11,684 nucleotides of DNA, taken from JBHIBA01 sp046758845 (GTDB taxonomy: Bacteria > UBA8248 > JACPRG01 > G963555815). Where the stretch lies: positions 1 through 11,684 of the forward strand of contig JBHIBA010000135.1 of assembly GCA_046758845.1 (NCBI GenBank), written 5' to 3'. A program made the position numbers and the translations under genes. Below, in pieces: positions 6,783-11,684 of the stretch (position 1 is the first letter of the stretch; each line of letters opens with the position of its first letter). The notes under the pieces were generated by a model. The model was not told the origin of the DNA. It did not search any database and was given only the letters and a program-made list of their open reading frames with translations.

Positions 6783-6855
6783 GGTGCGGGCGGGTACACT
6801 TCGGCTTCGCTCAGTGCAGGCTCCGGCTCGCCCCGACATTGAATCCGGCCGCCCG
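6783..6855. repeat. Possible dispersed intergenic repeat beside the palindrome
   Basis: This non-coding stretch contains CACTTCGGCTTCGCTCAG and then CTCCGGCTCGCCCCGACATT. Its spurious translation (HFGFAQCRLRLAPT) is one I associate with repeat-derived false proteins in environmental genomes. Together with the adjacent palindrome it fills most of the 142 bases between two plus-strand genes. Only one copy occurs in the window, so calling it a repeat rests on resemblance. Confidence 0.35.
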
Positions 6856-6890
6856 CGAGCCCTTTTCGTTGGCGAACTCGACGAGACGTC

Positions 6891-7517
6891 ATGAAGAAGG
6901 TCATCGCCCTCCTCTTCGCGCTCCTGATAGTCGCCGGAGGCCTATACCTTCAGCGGGAGAGAGTCCTGATTCTTATCGGGTCTTATCTGGTGAGCGAAGA
7001 CCCCGTGAGCAAGGCAGACGCCATCGCCGTTCTTTCGGGCGATGTCCCCTACCGGATCCTCGAAGGAATTGACCTCTACCGGCGGGGACTCGCACCGCGG
7101 ATCCTCCTCACGCCTTTCAACGCCCGCCGGTATCTGGAGATGATGAAAACCCTGGGGGTCAACTACCAAACGAACGCTGAAATCAACCGGCGCATCGCCG
7201 TCCACCGGGGCGTCCCCGCGAAGGCCATCGAGGTCCTGCCCCCGGCTCAATCCACAAGAAACGAGGCCGAGGTCATCCTCTCCTACCTCCGGGCGAGAAA
7301 GTTGCGTTCGGTGATCGTCGTCACGTCCAGATACCACTCCACTCGAACGCGCGTCATCTTCCGTTCGCAGAGGGGGGATGCCCGTTTGAAGGTCGCCGTC
7401 CGGCCCAGCCGGTACGACAAGTTCGATCCCCGCGCCTGGTGGCGCAGCCGGTCGCAGAGCAAGAAAGTCTTCTACGAGTACCTCAAGCTCGCCAACCACT
7501 ACACGTTTGGATTTTAA
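6891..7517 (+). CDS. YdcF/DUF218-family membrane-anchored protein
   Basis: Protein of 208 residues. Residues 3-20 form an uncleaved-looking N-terminal membrane anchor (KKVIALLFALLIVAGGLYL) with the rest predicted outside the cytoplasmic membrane. The soluble domain matches the DUF218 (YdcF, SanA, ElyC) fold: ADAIAVLSGDVPYRILEG (42-59) opens the Rossmann-like domain, LAPRILLT follows, then the conserved polar block STRNEAEVILSYL (121-133) and VIVVTSRYHSTRTRVIFR (141-158). Members are tied to envelope and peptidoglycan or polysaccharide metabolism; the biochemical reaction is poorly defined. The C-terminus is basic. The ATG at 6891 has only a weak Shine-Dalgarno (CGAGA), and no better start fits the anchor. 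It converges on dgt with 40 bases between stops. Confidence 0.83.
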   Translation: MKKVIALLFALLIVAGGLYLQRERVLILIGSYLVSEDPVSKADAIAVLSGDVPYRILEGIDLYRRGLAPRILLTPFNARRYLEMMKTLGVNYQTNAEINRRIAVHRGVPAKAIEVLPPAQSTRNEAEVILSYLRARKLRSVIVVTSRYHSTRTRVIFRSQRGDARLKVAVRPSRYDKFDPRAWWRSRSQSKKVFYEYLKLANHYTFGF

Positions 7518-7531
7518 GAGATCGCCAGCAT

Positions 7532-7546
7532 TGCGTCCCGGACGCA
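7532..7546. terminator. Small hairpin between two convergent genes
   Basis: TGCGTCC, C, GGACGCA is a perfect inverted repeat with 7-base arms that fits the 40-base gap between the stops of the YdcF-like gene (plus) and dgt (minus). The position suits a two-way terminator, but the stem is short, the sterically possible loop would consume part of it, and no T tract follows on either strand. Confidence 0.25.
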
Positions 7547-7557
7547 GGGAGTAACCC

Positions 7558-8721
7558 TCACACCCGGGCGTGGGGGTCGAAGAGCTTGCGGTGCTCGTCC
7601 TGGGCGAAGCGGTCGGTCATCCCCGCCACGTAATCGCAGATCACGCGCTCGGGGACCTCCGTCTGGCACTTCTTGTAGATCCGGGGGGGGAGCTGCTCCT
7701 GGCGGTTCAGGTAGGCCTGGAACAGGTCGGTCAGGATGCGGTTCGTCTTGTCCTCCATGCGGACGACGCGGTAGTTGCGGTACATCCGCCGGAAGAGAAA
7801 GTCCTTGAGCTGCCTGTTCTTGTCTTCCATCGCGGGGCTGTAGCCCACCAGGGGCTCCCGGCAGGCCCGGACGTCCTCAAGCCGCTGAATCCCTGCCTCC
7901 CGGATGCGCTCGGTCGTGTTCGCGATGAGGTCGGTCACCAACTGGTTGATGATCCCCCGGATGGTCTGGTGCTTGAGGACGCGCATGGGGGAATCAGGGA
8001 ATTTACGCCGAATCCGGCGGAAAGTCTCCCGCCAAAGGTCCACCTCCTCCAGGTCGTCGGGGCTCAACAGCTCCGAGGTCAGCCCGTCGTCGATGTCGTG
8101 ATTGTTGTAGGCGATCTCGTCCGCCACGTCGGCGATCCGGGCTTCCAGGCTAGGCGATGCGTCCGGCTCCAACTCGGGATAGAGGGCCCTCACCTGCGGG
8201 CTGTCATATTCGACGTTGTGTTTCAGGATGCCCTCCCGGGTCTCCCATGTGAGGTTCAGCCCCGGAAACTCCGGGTAGCGGTCTTCCAGGATCTCCACCA
8301 CCCGCAGGCCCTGCAAGTTGTGCTCGAATCCCCCGTGATCGCCCATGAGACGGTTCAGGACGGACTCGCCGGAGTGCCCGAACGGCGGGTGGCCCAGGTC
8401 GTGGGCCAGGGCGATGGCCTCGGCCAGGTCTTCGTTGAGGCGAAGGGCCCGGGCGATGACCCTCGCCAGAGAGACGGCCTCGAGGGTATGCGTGAGGCGG
8501 GTGCGGTAGTGGTCCCCCTCGTGGTAGACGAACACCTGGGTCTTGTATTCCAACCGCCGGAACGCGCGGGAATGGACGATCCGGTCCCGGTCCCGCTGGA
8601 AGGCCGTCCGGAAGGGGTGCTCTTGCTCGGGATGTTTCCGTCCGCGGGACCCGACCGAACGGACGGCATAGGGGGCCAGATTTCTCCCCTCGCGGACCTC
8701 CATTTCCTCGCGCGTCAGCAT
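7558..8721 (-). CDS. dgt: Deoxyguanosinetriphosphate triphosphohydrolase-like protein (HD family)
   Basis: Protein of 387 residues of the Dgt-like HD superfamily, which hydrolyses dNTPs to deoxynucleoside and triphosphate and so trims dNTP pools. The N-terminus has the family run PFRTAFQRDRDRIVHSRAFR and RRLEYKTQVF. The metal-binding HD set is complete: His78 in RLTHT, His107-Asp108 in LAHDLGHPPFGHSGE, and Asp201 in IADVADEIAYNNHD. His116 falls in the conserved GHSGE. Length and the absence of inserts fit the shorter 'type 2' dGTPase-like proteins, whose preferred nucleotide is often broader than dGTP. The ATG at 8721 has a GGGGA-like Shine-Dalgarno close by. It lies 31 bases after the glycosylase gene on the same strand, so it is probably the last gene of the operon. 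The family call is firm; substrate preference is not. Confidence 0.93.
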   Translation of the reverse strand: MLTREEMEVREGRNLAPYAVRSVGSRGRKHPEQEHPFRTAFQRDRDRIVHSRAFRRLEYKTQVFVYHEGDHYRTRLTHTLEAVSLARVIARALRLNEDLAEAIALAHDLGHPPFGHSGESVLNRLMGDHGGFEHNLQGLRVVEILEDRYPEFPGLNLTWETREGILKHNVEYDSPQVRALYPELEPDASPSLEARIADVADEIAYNNHDIDDGLTSELLSPDDLEEVDLWRETFRRIRRKFPDSPMRVLKHQTIRGIINQLVTDLIANTTERIREAGIQRLEDVRACREPLVGYSPAMEDKNRQLKDFLFRRMYRNYRVVRMEDKTNRILTDLFQAYLNRQEQLPPRIYKKCQTEVPERVICDYVAGMTDRFAQDEHRKLFDPHARV

Positions 8722-8752
8722 GCCGTCCCCACTTCGCGGCGGCCAAAGCCGG

Positions 8753-9703
8753 TCAAATAAGTCCCGTGCGCTTTGCGTGAAAGAGATACGTCATGGCATA
8801 GGGAGCGAATAGACCCCAGCCCTCCGCGACTTTGCGGACACCGTCCCCCCCGACCTTGGCGACGTTTTCTCCGCCCCCATAATACGCCGCGACGATTTTC
8901 CGAATCCCCAGGTCGTCCGCCGGGAAGGCGTCCAGCCGGCCCATCCCGCGAAGCAGCGCCGTCTCCGCCGTCCAGCGTCCGATCCCCTTGATCCGGGTCA
9001 GACGTTCGATGGCCGCAGGCGTCGGAAGCCGCTCGACGCCGTCCAACTCCCCGTCGGCGAAGGCGCGGGCCAGGCCGACGACCGTGCGCGCCTTGGCGCC
9101 GCTGAACTTCATCCCCAGGAGTCTCTTCTCGGCGGCGCGGACCAGTGGGGCGGGCGTTGGAAAGGCATAATACCTCCTCCCTTCCACCGCCAGCGACTTG
9201 CCGTAGGCCCTCACCAGACGCGCCCGGACCGTCCCGGCAAACGAGAGGTTCACCTGCTGGGCCGTCACCGCCGTCACCAGGGCTTCGAACAACGTGGGCA
9301 CACGGGCCAGACGCAGTCCCCGGAAAGCGCGGATGAGGGGGCGAAGGACGGGGTCCTTCCTTGCGACGCGGGCGAAGGCGTCCAGGTCGTCGTCCACCGC
9401 CAGGATGTGATAGAGCGTCTTGCGCAAGCGGGTCAGGTCCCGCCGATCCCGAACCATGGGATGAATTTCCGCCGAAAGGCCCTGTTCCACTTGGCTCTTC
9501 CGGCCCGACCTCTCAGGCTGGGCCGAGCGGACGCGCAAGAGGTGAAGCCGCCCGCCCCCGACTTCCAGAACCCGCTCGAAGACCTCACCGTCATACCGGT
9601 TGACGGCCTCGTCGGCAGACACGGTGAAGCGTGAGACCGTCGCCCCCAGGTCGAGGGGGACGCCCGGCCGCCAGGTGACATGTGTGACGCCTTTTCCGCT
9701 CAC
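8753..9703 (-). CDS. alkA: AlkA-type DNA-3-methyladenine glycosylase (HhH-GPD)
   Basis: Protein of 316 residues, a base-excision repair glycosylase of the helix-hairpin-helix GPD superfamily. The central domain starts at PTLFEALVTAVTAQQVNLSFAG (136-157), the usual entry helices. The hairpin is LTRIKGIGRWTAETALLRGM (235-254), followed by the acidic loop AFPADDLGIRK (259-269) with Asp264 at the place of catalytic Asp238 of E. coli AlkA. The C-terminal WGLFAPYAMTYLFHAKR matches the AlkA ending. The N-terminal 100 residues form a beta-rich domain like that of AlkA/OGG1 proteins. The start is a GTG at 9703 that overlaps the permease stop (GTGA), with GGAGG ten bases upstream; a longer open frame upstream lies within the permease gene and is not coding. 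It should remove alkylated bases such as 3-methyladenine. An 8-oxoguanine glycosylase role is less likely because the Lys typical of OGG1 is not seen in the hairpin. Confidence 0.88.
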   Translation of the reverse strand: MSGKGVTHVTWRPGVPLDLGATVSRFTVSADEAVNRYDGEVFERVLEVGGGRLHLLRVRSAQPERSGRKSQVEQGLSAEIHPMVRDRRDLTRLRKTLYHILAVDDDLDAFARVARKDPVLRPLIRAFRGLRLARVPTLFEALVTAVTAQQVNLSFAGTVRARLVRAYGKSLAVEGRRYYAFPTPAPLVRAAEKRLLGMKFSGAKARTVVGLARAFADGELDGVERLPTPAAIERLTRIKGIGRWTAETALLRGMGRLDAFPADDLGIRKIVAAYYGGGENVAKVGGDGVRKVAEGWGLFAPYAMTYLFHAKRTGLI

Positions 9704-10494
9704 TTGATGAGCCGCCTCCGGATCCTCCAGACCGCGACCGGAAACAGAAGCATCGCCGCCGCGGCCAGCCAGACCATGGCCCCGGGGACGGTCCACAAAA
9801 ACCGTCCCTGATTGAGCGCCCGAGCCCCCTCCACGGCGTGCGTGAGGGGGAGGAACCAAGCGAACCACCGGAAGCCTTCGCCAAACCCCTCCAGCGGGAA
9901 GAAGATCCCCGAGAGAAAGATCATGGGCGTCACCACGATGGTGAAGTGGTAATTGAAGAAGAAGTAGGAAGGGGACAGGGAAGTGGCTATCATCCCGAGG
10001 GAGGCGAACACGAGCCCCTCCAGGAACGCCAAGGGAAAAATGACTAGAACCAGGGGGGAGCCGGCCAGGCCGAAGACCGCCATCAAAACAAGCATGGTGA
10101 ACGCGCTCATAACGGCGCGGAATCCGCCCCACAGGATGTCGCCCAGGACCACGTCCGCGACCGAACAGGGGGTGGCCAGGACGGCGTCGTACGTCTTTTG
10201 CTGGTGCATGCGGCTGAAGGACCCATACGTGCATTCCATGGAGGAGGACCACATGGCGGAGGAGGCCACGAGGCCGGGCGCGATGAATTGCAGATACGAC
10301 ACGTCGCCGCCGAGCCGGACGTAGGCCCCCACGCCCAGCCCCATCCCCAGCAGGTAGATGAGGTGCTCGCCCAGGTTCCCCACCAGGGCCGCCATGTAAT
10401 AGCCCCGGAAGGAATCCAGGTTTCGCTGCCAGACGCGCAGAACCCCCCGCGAGACGTCGGGGAGGACGCCGGCCAAGAGAGAGGTCCCGTTCAT
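9700..10494 (-). CDS. ABC-2 type transporter permease, NodJ-like
   Basis: Integral membrane protein of 264 residues with about six membrane segments (roughly 34-57, 68-88, 118-142, 147-170, 184-203, 234-255). Signature stretches of the NodJ/DrrB group are VWQRNLDSFR near the start, FIAPGLVASSAMWSSSMECTYGSF, split here as FIAPGLVASSAM (70-81) and ECTYGSFSRMHQQKTYDAVL (87-106), and IFLSGIFFPLEG (192-203). These half-size permeases work as dimers with two ATPase subunits and export lipids, glycolipids, lipo-oligosaccharides or drugs. The ATG at 10494 overlaps the stop of the ATPase gene (ATGA) and has GGAAGGGA nine bases upstream. The pairing with a NodI/DrrA-like ATPase fixes it as an exporter; the cargo cannot be deduced. 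NodJ itself exports Nod factor, but nothing here suggests nodulation. Confidence 0.9.
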   Translation of the reverse strand: MNGTSLLAGVLPDVSRGVLRVWQRNLDSFRGYYMAALVGNLGEHLIYLLGMGLGVGAYVRLGGDVSYLQFIAPGLVASSAMWSSSMECTYGSFSRMHQQKTYDAVLATPCSVADVVLGDILWGGFRAVMSAFTMLVLMAVFGLAGSPLVLVIFPLAFLEGLVFASLGMIATSLSPSYFFFNYHFTIVVTPMIFLSGIFFPLEGFGEGFRWFAWFLPLTHAVEGARALNQGRFLWTVPGAMVWLAAAAMLLFPVAVWRIRRRLIK

Positions 10495-11444
10495 TCCCGC
10501 AGATCCCTTCCCGTCAGCTTCAGGAAGAGGTCCTCCAGCGTGGCCGGGCGATAGAGAAGGGGGCCGATGCCCGCTTCCTTCAGCCGTCCCGTGACCTCGA
10601 ACGCCTTTTCCGTAAAGAGATACACCGTGTCCCCGGAGCGCTCCATCTCAATTTCGTTGCCCGAAATCCGGGAGAGGGCCCGGTTGAGAGATTCCTTGAG
10701 AACGGGCCCCTCCTCCATCTCCTCCAAGCGCAGTTCCACCACCTCCCGGCCCACTTCCTGTGCGACCAGTTCGCCGGGGTTGCCCTGGATCAAGACCTTT
10801 CCCTGGTCCATGACGACGATCCGGTCGCAGAGCTGGGCGGCCTCTTCCATGTAGTGGGTGGTGAGGAGGAGGGTGACGCCCTCGCGCTTCAGTTGCCGCA
10901 GGCGCTGCCAGATGAGGTGGCGGGCCTGCGGGTCCAGCCCCGTCGTGGGCTCATCCAGGATCAGCACTCTCGGCTGGTGGATGAGCGCCCGGGCGATGAG
11001 AAGCCGCCGGTTCATCCCACTCGAAAGCTCGTCGATCTTGGACTTCGTCCGGCCGGAAAGCTCCATGAACTCCAGGAGCCGGTCGGCCCTGTGGGCGGCC
11101 ACGTCCCGGGGGAGGTCGAAGTACCGGGAGTAGGTGAGCAGATTGCGGCGGACGGGGAGGTCGGGGTCCAGGTTGGTCTCCTGGGGAACGACGCCGATCT
11201 GCCGCTTGATCTCTCTCGCCGAGGACCGCACGTCCATCCCCAGGACGCGCAGGTCTCCTTCCGTCACCGGCGATGCGCAGTAAATCATCTTCATCGTCGA
11301 GGTCTTCCCGGCGCCGTTGGGCCCGAGGAAACCGAAGCACTCTCCCGGCCCGACCTCGAAGCTGATCCCGTCCACGGCGGTGAGCGGGCCGAAACGCTTC
11401 ACGAGGTCTCTGGCCTCGACGATCACACCTGTCGATGAACCCAT
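10491..11444 (-). CDS. ABC transporter ATP-binding protein, NodI/DrrA-like
   Basis: ATPase subunit of 317 residues. Walker A is GPNGAGKT (41-48), the Q loop VVPQETNLD (Gln88), Walker B VLILDEP (160-166, catalytic Glu165), the D loop GLDP (169-172), and the switch His197 lies in TTHYMEE. The ABC signature reads LSSGM (140-144) rather than LSGGM or LSGGQ. After residue 225 a C-terminal extension of about 90 residues follows, as in DrrA and NodI. It energises the overlapping ABC-2 permease on the cytoplasmic face. It is the first gene of the four-gene minus-strand operon. The ATG at 11444 has no obvious Shine-Dalgarno; a GTG six codons later, after ACAGGT, is an alternative start that keeps the nucleotide-binding domain intact. 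A TTGACG lies upstream but without a fitting -10 box. Confidence 0.92.
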   Translation of the reverse strand: MGSSTGVIVEARDLVKRFGPLTAVDGISFEVGPGECFGFLGPNGAGKTSTMKMIYCASPVTEGDLRVLGMDVRSSAREIKRQIGVVPQETNLDPDLPVRRNLLTYSRYFDLPRDVAAHRADRLLEFMELSGRTKSKIDELSSGMNRRLLIARALIHQPRVLILDEPTTGLDPQARHLIWQRLRQLKREGVTLLLTTHYMEEAAQLCDRIVVMDQGKVLIQGNPGELVAQEVGREVVELRLEEMEEGPVLKESLNRALSRISGNEIEMERSGDTVYLFTEKAFEVTGRLKEAGIGPLLYRPATLEDLFLKLTGRDLRE

Positions 11445-11663
11445 GACGTTTGGATAAGAAAAGAGTGGGTTTGGCGGGCGAGACCGTCAAAGCCCGGCTT
11501 CTACGAAAGACTCGCTTTTGTTTTCTGCGCGGCGCGCTTTTTGGGCACTGGCGTGCCGGCCGGACTGCGGTTGGAGCCCCGTCTGCTCAAGCCGAGCGTC
11601 TTTGGCGCACACCCTCCGAGAGGCGATTCACCAGGCACGCAAGTGCGGAAACCTGACGCGGTG

Positions 11664-11684
11664 CGTCCGCCCCCCACACCCCCC
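11664..11684 (-). repeat. Partial G-tract repeat at the window edge
   Basis: Read on the minus strand the last bases are GGGGGGTGTGGGGGGCGGAC. This matches, with the same spacing, GGGGGGTCTGGGGGGACAG on the plus strand at 71-89. The two are in opposite orientation. The window ends inside the motif, so its full extent is unknown. Confidence 0.35.

Noticed and set aside
7570..8760. Plus-strand open frame of 396 codons opposite dgt
   Set aside because: Antisense shadow; the minus strand carries a complete HD-family protein.
9704..10252. Upstream extension of the glycosylase frame to about 10252
   Set aside because: The extra 180 codons lie entirely inside the permease gene in another frame and look non-coding; the GTG at 9703 with a GTGA overlap is the better start.
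11450..11656. Plus-strand 68-codon frame at the right end, tested also as an RNA gene
   Set aside because: Arg/Ala-rich with no domain pattern and no Shine-Dalgarno. I also compared the stretch with tRNA and SRP RNA conserved sequences and found no match.

Overview
This is a GC-rich bacterial window (about 77% G+C in a 60-base sample I counted by hand at 1261-1320) with a dense, mostly core-type gene set and no RNA gene, CRISPR array or recognisable transposase. The gene families (TldD/TldE, a DrrAB/NodIJ-type ABC exporter, an AlkA-type glycosylase, a Dgt-type dNTPase, a YdcF-like protein) are widespread. The C-tract and palindromic intergenic repeats remind me of those in environmental high-GC genomes (for example NC10, Rokubacteria, Acidobacteria or deltaproteobacteria), but nothing here fixes the phylum.

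Layout. Bases 1-114 hold short hairpin repeats. Bases 115-2957 (minus strand) are tldD followed by tldE, overlapping by ATGA: the two halves of a heterodimeric metalloprotease. Bases 3264-4742 (minus) encode a 492-residue exported protein of unknown family that lies in clearly AT-richer DNA, has its own near-consensus sigma70-type promoter at 4828-4856, and carries a Cys/His/Asp arrangement suggesting a papain-like (C39-like) peptidase fold. Bases 4860-5232 (plus) are a decayed coding segment: it has no start codon, begins where the AT-rich block ends, and appears to change frame once before its stop. Bases 5353-5772 (plus) encode a small protein with an SH3-like N-terminus. Bases 5921-6748 (plus) encode a DinB/maleylpyruvate-isomerase-like metal protein, followed by a perfect 30-bp palindrome and repeat-like DNA. 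Bases 6891-7517 (plus) encode a membrane-anchored YdcF/DUF218 protein.

The right third (7558-11444, minus) reads as one four-gene operon: ABC ATPase, ABC-2 permease, AlkA-type DNA glycosylase, dNTP triphosphohydrolase. The first three genes overlap by 4 bp each (ATGA, GTGA) and the fourth starts 31 bp later. It pairs an exporter with base-excision repair and nucleotide-pool control, and converges on the YdcF-like gene with only 40 bp between the stops.

The most novel-looking part is 3264-5232: an unrecognised exported putative cysteine peptidase on a compositionally foreign block, next to a truncated and frameshifted gene.
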